35,765 nt of DNA, from positions 1-35,765 of the forward strand of contig CABZXU010000016.1 of assembly GCA_902529805.1 (NCBI GenBank), written 5' to 3'. The notes beneath the pieces were generated by a model that ran no database searches, had not been told where the DNA came from, and saw nothing but the letters and a program-made list of their open reading frames with translations. Each line of letters begins with the position of its first letter. Positions within the stretch are counted from its first letter, which is position 1. A program made the translations under genes and the position numbers. The DNA is from an uncultured Marinoscillum sp. (lineage in GTDB: Bacteria; Bacteroidota; Bacteroidia; Cytophagales; MED-G16). Positions 15,162 through 24,225 of the stretch are shown here, piece by piece.

Positions 15162-16622
15162 ATGATTGAAATTAGAAAAGTAAAAGAGTTAAAGAATAGT
15201 GCTATCTATCTGATTCCAGTGGTATTTAGTGGCTTACTCCCTTTGATTACCTTGCCCATTTTCACTAGAATTCTAACGCCAGATGATTATGGTGTGTGGG
15301 CTTTATCTCAAGTATATGCATCTTTTGTCATTGGAATTGCAAATTTTGGTTTAACAATTGGTTATGAAAGGAACTTTTTTGAGCATAAAGAGGTAAAAGA
15401 AAAGCTCAGTCTACTCTATTCAACTCTACTATTTGTAATAACATCTTTTATTATTTTTGGCTTAATTACTTTTGTTCTAAAAGATCAAATTTCTGAATGG
15501 ATTATTGGTTCTTCAGAGTATTCTGACATTTTATTTTTGACATATTGTGCAACAGGTATCATGAGTTTAAAAGTGTATTTTTTGATTTATTTTAAAAATA
15601 CTAAAAATGCAAAGAAATTCACAAAATATACAATTACTGAAAGTATCTTGATAGTAACTATCTCATTGTTTTTGGTGGTCTATAAACATGTTGGAATTAT
15701 TGGTCTTGTTTGGGGACAACTTATTGGCAGTTTAATAACGATAGTTATTCTTTCTTATAACTTCATGCGTTTTGTTTTACCTACTTTAAATGGTAAGTTA
15801 TTAAATCAGTCTTTAAAAATAAGTATCCCCTTAACACCAAGGATATTTTTTGGATTAATTAACACCCAGTTTGACAAATATATGATTGGGCTATTAAGTA
15901 CTGTTGCTGGTGTTGGAATTTATAACATAGGACAAAAAGTTGCAAATATTACTTTGACCTTTATGAACTCAATTCAAAATGTTTTTGCCCCTGAAGTGTA
16001 TAAACGAATGTTTGAAAACGGTGAGGAAGCGAAGAAATCTATTGGAAGTTACCTTACTCCTTTTGTATATGTTTCAATCTCTATTGGTTTTGTTATTTCT
16101 CTTTTTTCTGAAGAAATAATAGTATTACTAACTCCAGTTTCATACCATAAAGCAATTGATATTGTAATTATTTTTTCGATGTTATATGGAACCTATTTTT
16201 TCGGTAAACAGCCTCAGCTTGTTTTTATGAAAAAAACCTATATAATTACAATACTTACTTTGGTAAGTATTGTAATTAATATTGCTATAAACATTCCATT
16301 CATTATAAAATGGGGTATAATGGGAGCCGCATGGGGAAGTCTATTGGCAGGAATAATTTCGGGAAGTATATCGTTTGCTATATCTCAACATCATTATAAA
16401 ATTGAATGGGAATATAAAAAATTAGGAAGCATATTTTTACTTTATTTTGGAGCTGCAATAACGATGATCATGTTTAGGCATTTTGACGTTTCCTATTGGA
16501 TAAGAGCGATTGTTAAGTTTTCGTTACTAATAAGTTATTTCATTCTTGGAGTGAGATTAAATTTACTAACAAAACAGAACTTTACTCTTGTAAAAAGTTT
16601 TTTAATCCCAGCAAAAATATAA
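15162..16622 (+). CDS. wzx: Wzx-like oligosaccharide flippase
   Basis: This 486-residue very hydrophobic protein has about 12-14 membrane segments. It is of the MOP/PST superfamily (polysaccharide biosynthesis protein). The start has the family pattern: NSAIYLIPVVFSGLLPLITLP followed by FTRILTPDDYGVWALSQVYAS. The loop IPLTPRIFFGLINTQFDKYMIG is also typical. It would flip undecaprenyl-linked repeat units across the inner membrane for Wzy-type polymerisation. It pairs functionally with the Wzy-like protein at 29007. A perfect 16-bp inverted repeat lies inside the gene. Confidence 0.88.
   Translation: MIEIRKVKELKNSAIYLIPVVFSGLLPLITLPIFTRILTPDDYGVWALSQVYASFVIGIANFGLTIGYERNFFEHKEVKEKLSLLYSTLLFVITSFIIFGLITFVLKDQISEWIIGSSEYSDILFLTYCATGIMSLKVYFLIYFKNTKNAKKFTKYTITESILIVTISLFLVVYKHVGIIGLVWGQLIGSLITIVILSYNFMRFVLPTLNGKLLNQSLKISIPLTPRIFFGLINTQFDKYMIGLLSTVAGVGIYNIGQKVANITLTFMNSIQNVFAPEVYKRMFENGEEAKKSIGSYLTPFVYVSISIGFVISLFSEEIIVLLTPVSYHKAIDIVIIFSMLYGTYFFGKQPQLVFMKKTYIITILTLVSIVINIAINIPFIIKWGIMGAAWGSLLAGIISGSISFAISQHHYKIEWEYKKLGSIFLLYFGAAITMIMFRHFDVSYWIRAIVKFSLLISYFILGVRLNLLTKQNFTLVKSFLIPAKI
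16243..16278. repeat. Perfect 16-bp inverted repeat inside the flippase gene
   Basis: The arm TAATTACAATACTTAC (16243-16258) is exactly complementary to 16263-16278, with a 4-base loop TTTG. It is a very stable-looking hairpin within a transmembrane-coding region and encodes part of an Ile/Thr/Leu/Val helix. Confidence 0.92.
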
Positions 16623-16664
16623 GATGATGATTCTGTATACAATACAATTTATAAAGCAGATAAA

Positions 16665-18299
16665 ATGAAATTGGATATTCCATTTCTTACTAATCTATTA
16701 AAAAAACGGAAACGTAGACGGATTAGGAGTCTCATGAGAGGATTTAGAATGCTTAAACAATCAGGGCATTTGGGCAGGATTCAAAACATTAAACGCATTC
16801 TTACTGAGCAATCATTAAATCTTATTGAAAAAGATTTTTCATCAGTGATCATGGGGGCAGGAAAGGAGTCAGGAGAATTGATCGTAAGACAATATCTCTT
16901 GGCTAGATTTTGTGATCTGAATTTTAATAAAGCATTGTTACGATCATTAGGCAATAAGAAAGGAAAAGTTGTTTATGGAATGCCAAGGGAATGGCGGAAA
17001 ATCATCAACAAAAACGGGTTTAAAACTGCTAATTTTCAATCTGAAATATATTGGAGATTTTATCTTTTGGGGTTAATTGGGTATGGTATCATTAGAATAA
17101 TTACAAACGTGTATCAGAGTACTATCTCTTTGCGAAAAAATGTTGCAAAACCACAAGCTCATGTTTTTTTTAATGATCTAACACCCAATAATATTCCAGG
17201 TTCAGAAAAGAAGTCTAAAACTCATGATATTATCTCGTGGTATATAAAATCTAAAGTTAAGCAAAATGGAATCAAAGAAATTTATCATAGTGCTAAACAA
17301 AGTTATCCAATAAAAATTGATAAAATTCAAGTAGTATCTCGTAAAAATTTAGAACCGAATTTAGTTTGTTTTAAAACAATTCTTAAGTATTGTTTTTGGG
17401 GTATATGCGCAATTTTCATTGCTCTTATTGATTTATTAAGGGGGCACTGGTGGAATGCTTTACTATTTAATCAAGCGACCCTTTCCGCTAAGATTAGATT
17501 TTTACCACAAGAATTCATAGCCAAAGAATATTTGTTTCACCAATCGGGATGGATTTATCGCCCACTATGGACTTACGAAGCTGCTAAAAGAGGTTCAATT
17601 ATTACACTATATTTTTATGGTACCAATATTGAAGGATTCAAGAGGAAAGAATCATATCCACACTTAAATTATGGTTGGAAAGCAATGAACTGGCCTAATT
17701 ATCTTGTTTGGGATGAATACCAGTCAAATTTTATTAAAAGGGCAGCAATAGCCCCATACAAAATAAATATTGTTGGTCAAATTTGGATGCAGGGAAAAAT
17801 AGAACAGATAGAAAAATCAAAGAAAAAAAACATATCAATCTTTGATATTACACCTGTAAGAGATTCCTTTTATGCAACTCTAGGACTAGAGTACGATTAT
17901 TATACTCCAGAAAATTGCGTAAAATTTTTATACGATTCTTATAATAGTATTAACTCTAGTAATTGTTCGACGTTATGGAAAAAAAAACGAGAAATTGGAA
18001 CTCTTGCTCACATCAAACACAGAAGGTACTCTGAACAATTAGAAACGAATAAAAATATTGTTTTAGTGGATCCTGATTTATCGGCAATTCAAGTAATAGA
18101 AAATAGTATTGCTGTTATCTCCATGCCATTTACTTCTACAGCACTAATCGCAAGAGAATTAGGAAAGCCCTCGGTTTATTACGATCCATCAGGTTTATTA
18201 CAAAAAAATGATAGAGCAGCGCACGGAATTCCTATTTTAAGTGGACAAGAGGAACTAAAAGATTGGATGAGTAATTTAGTTAATGATAAAACTATATAA
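16665..18299 (+). CDS. Polysaccharide biosynthesis PFTS motif protein
   Basis: This 544-residue protein carries P488-F-T-S491 in SMPFTSTALIARELGKP, the hallmark of the surface-polysaccharide PFTS family. The flanking SVYYDPSGLL is also typical. There is a very basic N-terminus (LLKKRKRRRIRSLMRGFR) and hydrophobic stretches near residues 130-150 and 240-260. The C-terminal half has a GT-B-like look (VLVDPDLSAIQVIENS preceding the PFTS loop). The biochemical function of the family is not known to me; a glycosyltransferase-like role at the membrane is the best guess. It follows wzx by 42 bases. Confidence 0.75.
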   Translation: MKLDIPFLTNLLKKRKRRRIRSLMRGFRMLKQSGHLGRIQNIKRILTEQSLNLIEKDFSSVIMGAGKESGELIVRQYLLARFCDLNFNKALLRSLGNKKGKVVYGMPREWRKIINKNGFKTANFQSEIYWRFYLLGLIGYGIIRIITNVYQSTISLRKNVAKPQAHVFFNDLTPNNIPGSEKKSKTHDIISWYIKSKVKQNGIKEIYHSAKQSYPIKIDKIQVVSRKNLEPNLVCFKTILKYCFWGICAIFIALIDLLRGHWWNALLFNQATLSAKIRFLPQEFIAKEYLFHQSGWIYRPLWTYEAAKRGSIITLYFYGTNIEGFKRKESYPHLNYGWKAMNWPNYLVWDEYQSNFIKRAAIAPYKINIVGQIWMQGKIEQIEKSKKKNISIFDITPVRDSFYATLGLEYDYYTPENCVKFLYDSYNSINSSNCSTLWKKKREIGTLAHIKHRRYSEQLETNKNIVLVDPDLSAIQVIENSIAVISMPFTSTALIARELGKPSVYYDPSGLLQKNDRAAHGIPILSGQEELKDWMSNLVNDKTI

Positions 18300-18353
18300 T
18301 ATTAAGTATTCTATTTTGATACGGAGAAAGTATAAAAACAATAAGAACAGCCT

Positions 18354-18953
18354 ATGATAAAAATCAAAAACTTCTTTCAAATATTTTGTAATGAGTTTAT
18401 TACTTGGATAGATTTCTTTATTAGGTACACACCTGCTAGATTTGGTATATTAGTTAGAAAAGGTTGGTTCAAATTGCGTTTAAACCATAGCGAAACATTG
18501 CATATCGATTTTGGTTGTGAATTTATTAACCCAAGTTCTATATCATTTTATGGTATAACAATGATTGGTAGCAATTGTTATTTTAATGCAGATGGGGGAA
18601 CAATAAAAGTTGGAAATCACACCGGCTTTAATATAAATTCTAATATTAATGCTTCAGTTGGTGGAAAAATTGTCATTGGGGAGCACTGTGCAATTGGACC
18701 AGGAGTTATTATGAGAACAGCTAACCATCGATATTCTGATCCAGATATACTTATTCAAAACCAAAAACATGATATAGCTGATATTATTATAGAAGATGAT
18801 TGTTGGATTGGAGCAAATGCAATAATTTTAGGTGGAGTACATATTGGTAAAGGAGCTGTTATAGGAGCAGGTGCTGTAGTAACAAAAGATATACCTTCCA
18901 TGGTAATTGCTGTAGGTGTACCAGCTAAAGTAATTAAATATCGTAAAAAATAA
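18354..18953 (+). CDS. Left-handed beta-helix acyltransferase (LbH)
   Basis: This 199-residue protein has hexapeptide repeats from about residue 60 ([20 protein letters not shown]) to the end. The catalytic-type His125 lies in RTANHRYSD, and the C-terminal consensus is [20 protein letters not shown] followed by [10 protein letters not shown]-like sequence. It resembles WcaF/maltose-acetyltransferase-like O-acetyltransferases. The N-terminal 50 residues are a family-typical extension with aromatic residues. It probably O-acetylates a sugar of the repeat unit. It is 10 bases before a methyltransferase gene. Confidence 0.87.
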   Translation: MIKIKNFFQIFCNEFITWIDFFIRYTPARFGILVRKGWFKLRLNHSETLHIDFGCEFINPSSISFYGITMIGSNCYFNADGGTIKVGNHTGFNINSNINASVGGKIVIGEHCAIGPGVIMRTANHRYSDPDILIQNQKHDIADIIIEDDCWIGANAIILGGVHIGKGAVIGAGAVVTKDIPSMVIAVGVPAKVIKYRKK

Positions 18954-18963
18954 AATTGAAAAA

Positions 18964-19890
18964 ATGAAAGAAAAATGCCCAGTATGTAAAAGTAATAATA
19001 CGGAAATATTACGTAATTTTCGTAATACAAGTAATGTTTATAGTGGTATGAAGTTAATTCATTGTATTAATTGTGATATGGTATTTGCTGACCCAATGCC
19101 CAGTGAAAAGGCTATTGAGGATTATAATTCCACTTACTTTAGTAGTGCGCATGGTGATCAACCTCAAAGTGATATAGCAAATGCTTTATTTTCTGGACTT
19201 GCACGATTACGAATAAGGCATGTAGAAAATTATCTTAAAAAAAAATCAGTTGATGTTAATAATATTCTAGAAATAGGTCCAGGTAATGGTTATTTTGCAC
19301 AACACTGGCTTGAAACTAATTCGAATACAAAATACAATGTAATTGAAACTGACAGCACATACCATACAAACCTTAAAAAGCTTGGGATTCAGATTATTAA
19401 GACATCAGATACTGAGAAATTAGAAGAAGTAGATCTCGTTATTATTTCCCATGTTCTAGAACATGTTATAGATCCATATGGATTTCTAACTAAGGTAACA
19501 AGTCGACTTCGTAAAGGAGGTATACTGTTTGTAGATGTACCTTGTAACGATTGGATGCATAAGGCCAATGATGAACCACATCTTTTGTTTTTTAATGAAA
19601 ATTCAATATCACATTTATTTAAAAAAATGGAGCTTAAGGATATTCAAACAACTTATCATGGAGAAAAAATTGAAGATTTACAAAATCCTTCATTTGTATA
19701 TTCCTTTTACAAAAGGATACGTTCTAAATTAATTTCTTGGGGAATAGTAAAGCCATTTTCACGTGTTCAAAAAGGTATGGAATCACTTAATAATTCTCTG
19801 GAACGAGCAGTGATTTCTAATTATAAAGCTCATTGTGAGTCATTGAAACCTGCTTGGTGGTTGAGAGCTATAGCTATAAAAAATAATTAA
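18964..19890 (+). CDS. SAM methyltransferase with N-terminal zinc ribbon
   Basis: This 308-residue protein has a zinc ribbon at C5-x2-C8 (MKEKCPVCKS) and C34-x2-C37 (HCINCDMVF), then ADPMPSEKAIEDYNSTYF and the Rossmann SAM domain with ILEIGPGNGYF and VDLVIISHVLEHVIDPYG. It is of the Methyltransf_23 type in sugar-modification loci; it may methylate a sugar. The last codons and stop form the left arm of a strong hairpin. It closes the middle block of the locus. Confidence 0.85.
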   Translation: MKEKCPVCKSNNTEILRNFRNTSNVYSGMKLIHCINCDMVFADPMPSEKAIEDYNSTYFSSAHGDQPQSDIANALFSGLARLRIRHVENYLKKKSVDVNNILEIGPGNGYFAQHWLETNSNTKYNVIETDSTYHTNLKKLGIQIIKTSDTEKLEEVDLVIISHVLEHVIDPYGFLTKVTSRLRKGGILFVDVPCNDWMHKANDEPHLLFFNENSISHLFKKMELKDIQTTYHGEKIEDLQNPSFVYSFYKRIRSKLISWGIVKPFSRVQKGMESLNNSLERAVISNYKAHCESLKPAWWLRAIAIKNN

Positions 19891-19931
19891 ATTTGAACAA
19901 TCCAGAGATTTTCTTCAAATTTAATTATTTT
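19880..19931 (+). terminator. Strong terminator-like hairpin at a module boundary
   Basis: The arm 19880-19897 (AAAATAATTAAATTTGAA) is exactly complementary to 19914-19931, giving an 18-bp perfect stem with a 16-base loop. The 3' arm ends in a T-rich run, and TAGCTA sequences flank both sides. It overlaps the stop codon of the methyltransferase gene and could work in both directions. It separates the middle block from the nine-gene module that follows. Confidence 0.6.
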
Positions 19932-19950
19932 AGCTACTTTTAAAATTGGA

Positions 19951-19979
19951 TGGTTCAATTTGCTAATGATATTGAACCA
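19951..19979. repeat. 9-bp inverted repeat upstream of the nine-gene module
   Basis: TGGTTCAAT (19951-19959) and ATTGAACCA (19971-19979) are perfectly complementary, with an 11-base spacer. It lies in the 156-base gap before the SDR gene at 20047. It could be a second terminator hairpin or a regulator-binding site. A loose match to the Bacteroidota promoter boxes (TTTG at 19959, TATTTTTA at 19987) has too long a spacer to be convincing. Confidence 0.4.
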
Positions 19980-20046
19980 AATGTAATATTTTTAGGTATA
20001 GCTGTCTGATCAATAAAAAAAGATAAAATTATTAAAATTTCATTTT

Positions 20047-20826
20047 ATGAATAATTATATATCAAAAATTTTTAATCTTGAAAATAAAGTTGTTTTACTT
20101 ACTGGAGCGGGCGGGTTTTTAGTTGGAGAGTTATCTAGATTATTAGCTAAAGTTGGTATGAAAGTAATTTGTTGTGATGTTAACTTTAAGAACGTTGAAA
20201 AAATTACAAAACAAATTATAGAATCTAGGGGAAATGCTATTCCATTTGAATTGGATGTTACAAATAAGGTAGGATTTGAAGATGTATTAGAGCTTGTGAT
20301 TAAAAAGTATGGCAGATTAGATTGTGTATTAAATGGTGCTGGGATAAATGCACCAACTCCTTTTTTTGAAATTTCAGTTGATGAGTGGAATAAAATATTA
20401 TCTGTACAGCTAACTGGTACTATGCTTAGCTGTCAGGTACTAGGTTCTTATATGGTGAAAAAAATGCAAGGATCTATTATTAATATAAGTTCAGCTTCAT
20501 CAGGTCCGCCACTTTCAAAGGCATTTACATATTCTGTATCAAAAGCTGGAGTAAAAAACCTTACTCAGAATCTTGCTCGTGAATGGGGAGCAAAAGGTGT
20601 AAGGGTAAATGCTTTACGTCCAGGTTTTTTCCCTACTAAATGGTCTATGGAAAAATTTATTACACCTGAAAGAGAAGAATCAATTCTAAGACATACTCCT
20701 ATGAGAAGATATGGTAAACCAGAAGAATTACTTGGAGCTGTACTTTGGCTTTTTTCTGATGCTTCAAGTTTTGTAACAGGTGCTGAGATAGAAGTAGATG
20801 GCGGTTTTACTGCAATGACAATTTAG
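20047..20826 (+). CDS. Short-chain dehydrogenase/reductase (SDR), first gene of nine-gene module
   Basis: This 259-residue classical SDR has cofactor loop LLTGAGGFLVGE, LNGAGIN (the NAG motif), NISSAS, the Y162-x3-K166 pair in YSVSKAG, and VNALRPGF. The C-terminal FVTGAEIEVDGGFTAM is usual for FabG/KduD-like enzymes. It would oxidise or reduce a hydroxyl or keto group of a sugar or sugar acid with NAD(P). The module content (KdsB-like, HpaI-like, transaldolase) suggests an ulosonic-acid precursor. The substrate is unknown. Confidence 0.85.
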   Translation: MNNYISKIFNLENKVVLLTGAGGFLVGELSRLLAKVGMKVICCDVNFKNVEKITKQIIESRGNAIPFELDVTNKVGFEDVLELVIKKYGRLDCVLNGAGINAPTPFFEISVDEWNKILSVQLTGTMLSCQVLGSYMVKKMQGSIINISSASSGPPLSKAFTYSVSKAGVKNLTQNLAREWGAKGVRVNALRPGFFPTKWSMEKFITPEREESILRHTPMRRYGKPEELLGAVLWLFSDASSFVTGAEIEVDGGFTAMTI

Positions 20827-20867
20827 CTTTATTTACATAATTAATAAATTAAATTAAAACACTTTAT

Positions 20868-21623
20868 ATGAATGTTAAAAAAACAGTCTTAATTACAGGA
20901 GGTTCACGTGGTTTAGGGAAAAAAATAGCACAAATATTTTTTAATAATAACTTTAGTGTACTCATAGCTTCAAGAACTAAAGGAGATTTCGATTTTTCTA
21001 AAGCTATTGACTATAGGTATATTAAAACTGATGTTCAGCAACCTTTACAATTGAAAAAAGCAGTAGAGTATGCAATAAAATGGACAGGAAGAATAGATGT
21101 ATTAATCAATAATGCCGGTATTTCCAAATGGAGTTCTTTGAGCAATATTAGTGAAGAATTTTGGAACATGATGATTAATACAAATTTAAAAAGTGTATTA
21201 TTTGCTTCAAAGGCAGCTGTTAAAAAAATGTTACCAGGAAGTTCTATTATAAATATTTCTAGTCTAGCTGGTAAAAGAGGGAGCGCTAATAATTCTGTAT
21301 ACTGTGCTACTAAATTTGGTGTTAATGGTATTACTCAATCTTTAGCAAAGGAATTAGGTATAAAAGGAATTAGGGTAAATGCAATTTGCCCTGTTTATAT
21401 AAGAACAGAAGGATTAGAAAAGGCCTTAAATGAAACTGAATCTCCTTCTAAGGGAGGAAATTTTAGCGATTTTCTTTTAGATTTCGAAAAAAAGCAAACT
21501 GCTTTAGGCGTGTTGCCAACAGAAGAACAAGTGGCAAATACTTGTTTATTTCTTTCATCAGAATTAGGGGATGGTATTACTGGGCAATGTATAAATGTTG
21601 ATTGTGGCGTAATGCCTCAATAA
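20868..21623 (+). CDS. Second SDR family oxidoreductase
   Basis: This 251-residue classical SDR has VLITGGSRGLGKKIA, INNAGIS, NISSLAGKRG, the Y145-x3-K149 pair in YCATKFG, and VNAICPVYIRTEG, ending GDGITGQCINVDCGVMPQ. It is full length for a FabG-like enzyme but is embedded in a sugar module, 10 bases before the kdsB-like gene, so a sugar-acid substrate is likely. The two SDRs are only moderately similar and not a recent duplication. Confidence 0.85.
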   Translation: MNVKKTVLITGGSRGLGKKIAQIFFNNNFSVLIASRTKGDFDFSKAIDYRYIKTDVQQPLQLKKAVEYAIKWTGRIDVLINNAGISKWSSLSNISEEFWNMMINTNLKSVLFASKAAVKKMLPGSSIINISSLAGKRGSANNSVYCATKFGVNGITQSLAKELGIKGIRVNAICPVYIRTEGLEKALNETESPSKGGNFSDFLLDFEKKQTALGVLPTEEQVANTCLFLSSELGDGITGQCINVDCGVMPQ

Positions 21624-21632
21624 ATAAAATTA

Positions 21633-22403
21633 ATGAAAAAAAATTCAATAACTATTGTAATACCTGCTAGAATGGCATCTAGTCGTTATCCAGGTAAACC
21701 TTTAGAATTAATTTCAGGAATTCCGCTTATTGAACATGTGAGAAGGAGAGCATTACTAGTTAATGAAGCGACACTTGTAGTTGTTGCTACCTGTGATCTT
21801 GAAATAAAAAATAAAGTTGAAAGCTATGGAGGAATATCTGTAATGACTAAAGATACTCATGAAAGGTGTACAGATAGAGTTGAAGAGGCTATTGAAAATT
21901 TACCTGGGGATATAATTGTTATGGTTCAAGGCGATGAGCCTTTGATAATGCCAAAAGCAATTACTGCTTTGATTACCCCTATGTTATTAGATAAATCTCT
22001 TCCAATAGTTAATTTATTATCTCCACTTGAATCTAAAAAGGATTTTGATAATCCAAATATTGTTAAAGCTGCATGTAATATTAATGGTGATATTATGTAT
22101 TTTTCACGCTCAAAAGTTCCTTTTTTTAGAGAAAATATAAATGTGCCTATATATAGACAAACTGGCATTATGGCTTTTAGACGTAACGTTTTAAATGAAT
22201 TTGGATCATTAAAACCGTCTCCTTTTGAAGTAGCAGAATCGATAGATATGTTTCGTGCTTTAGAGAATAATATAAGAATTGCTGGAGTTGCTGTTAATTA
22301 TTCAACATATGGTGTTGATAGAGTTGAAGATGTTTTAATTATTGAAAAAATTTTAAAAAATAATAAAACACAAAAAAAGTTATTTAACAAAATATTTTAT
22401 TAG
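21633..22403 (+). CDS. KdsB-like CMP-ulosonate cytidylyltransferase
   Basis: KdsB activates Kdo with CTP. This 256-residue protein shows the family start IVIPARMASSRYPGKPL (R13, K22), VMVQGDEPLI (Q99-G-D-E-P), NIVKAA, MYFSRSKVPF and the C-terminal YGVDRVED. The usual SGTDR/SGTER loop is HERCTDR here (76-82), a departure from housekeeping KdsB. No kdsA, kdsC or kdsD homologue accompanies it. Together with the neighbouring HpaI-type aldolase, this suggests it activates a different 3-deoxy-ulosonate. It is almost contiguous with the Gfo/Idh gene. Confidence 0.85.
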   Translation: MKKNSITIVIPARMASSRYPGKPLELISGIPLIEHVRRRALLVNEATLVVVATCDLEIKNKVESYGGISVMTKDTHERCTDRVEEAIENLPGDIIVMVQGDEPLIMPKAITALITPMLLDKSLPIVNLLSPLESKKDFDNPNIVKAACNINGDIMYFSRSKVPFFRENINVPIYRQTGIMAFRRNVLNEFGSLKPSPFEVAESIDMFRALENNIRIAGVAVNYSTYGVDRVEDVLIIEKILKNNKTQKKLFNKIFY

Positions 22404-22404
22404 A

Positions 22405-23442
22405 ATGAAAGCTATTATTAAAGTTGGAATAATTGGATTTGGATACATGGGTCAAATTAGATTAAGAAATATAATTCATAATAAAAACATGGAATGTAAA
22501 GGAATATGTGATCCTGAAAATAAAGATAATATTATAAATGAAGGTATGCCTTACTTTGATAATTGGAAAAATCTTATTAATTCTGACATTGATGCTGTAA
22601 TAATATGTACTCCAAATTATTTGATTCCAAAAATTGCTATATATTCAATGAATTTAGGAAAACACGTTTTTTGCGAAAAACCACCTGGACGTAATTATTC
22701 AGATATTTTAATGATTAAGGAAGCGGAATCAAATAATCCTAATGTTAAACTTATATTTGGTTTTAATCATAGACATCATCCTGGAATAACTGACGCTAAA
22801 TCAATTATTGATTATGGTTCTTTAGGTAATATAATTACATTAAGAGGTGTTTATGGTAAAGGAGGTGGTTATGATTATCATAATTCTTGGAGAAATGACG
22901 TTAAAATTTCAGGTGGTGGAATATTACTTGACCAAGGAATTCATATGCTTGATCTTTTTCGATATTTTGTTGGTGATTTTATTGAGGTTAAAGGCATGAG
23001 AGCAATAACTTCATTTGATGTTGAAGTAGAAGATAATGCATTAGTGATTTTAAGAACTTCTTTAGGTCAACTTGCACAATTACATTCATCTGCTAGTTCC
23101 TGGAAACATAAATTTAGATTGGAAATAGGTTGTGAAAAGGGATATGCTATTATTAGTGGTTTACTTTCTAAATCTGGAAGCTATGGTAGAGAAAAATTAA
23201 TTATTGGGAGACGTCCCCAAAAAGAAGAAGTTGTAGCAATTGGTAATCCAAGAGAAGAAATAATATATTATGATAATGATCCTTCTTGGGATTTAGAAAT
23301 GGAACATTTTTCAAAATGTATAATTGAAAATAAGCCTATATTAAAAGGTACATCAAACGATGCATTAAAAGTTATGAAAATAATTGATGAAATATATAAA
23401 TTACCTATAATTAATTTAAAAGAGAATATTAGTAATATATAA
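22405..23442 (+). CDS. Gfo/Idh/MocA family oxidoreductase
   Basis: This 345-residue protein has an N-terminal Rossmann domain with VGIIGFGYMGQI (G8, G11, G13, G16), IICTPNYL, and the catalytic E91-K92-P93 motif in CEKPPGRN. The C-terminal dehydrogenase domain contains GGGILLDQGIHMLDLFRYFVG. Members oxidise or reduce sugars and sugar acids with bound NAD(P). It starts one base after the kdsB-like stop and ends 2 bases before the aldolase gene, so all three are probably one operon. The substrate is unknown. Confidence 0.88.
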   Translation: MKAIIKVGIIGFGYMGQIRLRNIIHNKNMECKGICDPENKDNIINEGMPYFDNWKNLINSDIDAVIICTPNYLIPKIAIYSMNLGKHVFCEKPPGRNYSDILMIKEAESNNPNVKLIFGFNHRHHPGITDAKSIIDYGSLGNIITLRGVYGKGGGYDYHNSWRNDVKISGGGILLDQGIHMLDLFRYFVGDFIEVKGMRAITSFDVEVEDNALVILRTSLGQLAQLHSSASSWKHKFRLEIGCEKGYAIISGLLSKSGSYGREKLIIGRRPQKEEVVAIGNPREEIIYYDNDPSWDLEMEHFSKCIIENKPILKGTSNDALKVMKIIDEIYKLPIINLKENISNI

Positions 23443-23444
23443 TT

Positions 23445-24224
23445 ATGCTTGCAAGATCAATTAAAGAAAAAATTAAAAAAGGCAATGTTTCTATTGGATC
23501 CTGGATTTCGATGGCTCATCCTTCAATTGCTGAGATAGTTGCAACGGCTGGATATGATTGGACTGTTATTGAAACTGAACATACTTCTATTGATGTATCT
23601 GAAGTTTTACGTTTAATTATAGCAATTGAAAAGTCTGGATCAATCCCTTTAGTTAGATTAGCTGGGAATGATCCAATTCAAGCAAAAGCTGTATTAGATG
23701 CAGGTTCAGCTGGTTTACTAGTCCCTATGATAAATACAAAAAAAGATGCTGAAATTGCTGTAAAAATGTCTAAATATCCCCCTCTTGGATACCGTGGTGT
23801 TGGATTAGCACGTGCTCAAGGGTATGGAAATTCTTTTGGAGAATATGTTAAATCCGCAAATAAAGATTCTTTATTAATTGTTCAAATAGAACATATTGAT
23901 GCTGTCAATAATATTGATGAAATATTATCTGTCCCTGGACTTGATGGAATATTTATAGGTCCATATGATTTGTCTATGTCTCTTGGAATTCCAGGTAAAT
24001 TAAACCATCCTGATGTTGTTAATGCTAAGAAAAAAGTTTTAAAAGCTACTTTAGATAAAGGATTAATTGCTGGAATTCATTGTGTTCATCCAGATAAATC
24101 ATTCCTTGATTGTAAAGATGCAATTAAAGATGGTTATAGTTTTATAGCTATAGGTACTGATATACTTTTTCTCGGAGATAGTGCCAGAAAAATTTATTCT
24201 GATATTAAAACAAAATTATTATAA
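23445..24224 (+). CDS. HpcH/HpaI-type class II pyruvate aldolase
   Basis: Family enzymes reversibly add pyruvate to aldehydes, giving 4-hydroxy-2-oxo acids, using a divalent metal. All key residues fall at the positions expected from E. coli HpaI: H46 (ETEH), R71 (VRLAGND), E149 (QIEH) and D175 (GPYDLS), with YRGVG at 116-120 and full family length (259 residues). In a biosynthetic sugar locus it could build a 2-keto-3-deoxy acid, which the KdsB-like enzyme would then activate. Catabolic use is less likely here because no transporter or degradative genes are present. Confidence 0.88.
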   Translation: MLARSIKEKIKKGNVSIGSWISMAHPSIAEIVATAGYDWTVIETEHTSIDVSEVLRLIIAIEKSGSIPLVRLAGNDPIQAKAVLDAGSAGLLVPMINTKKDAEIAVKMSKYPPLGYRGVGLARAQGYGNSFGEYVKSANKDSLLIVQIEHIDAVNNIDEILSVPGLDGIFIGPYDLSMSLGIPGKLNHPDVVNAKKKVLKATLDKGLIAGIHCVHPDKSFLDCKDAIKDGYSFIAIGTDILFLGDSARKIYSDIKTKLL

Positions 24225-24225
24225 T

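Noticed and set aside
24181-24225. GTG at 24181 as the HAD gene start
   Set aside because: It would overlap the aldolase gene by 44 bases and add residues not typical of the family; TTG at 24226 directly follows the aldolase stop and puts the DxD motif at residues 13-15.
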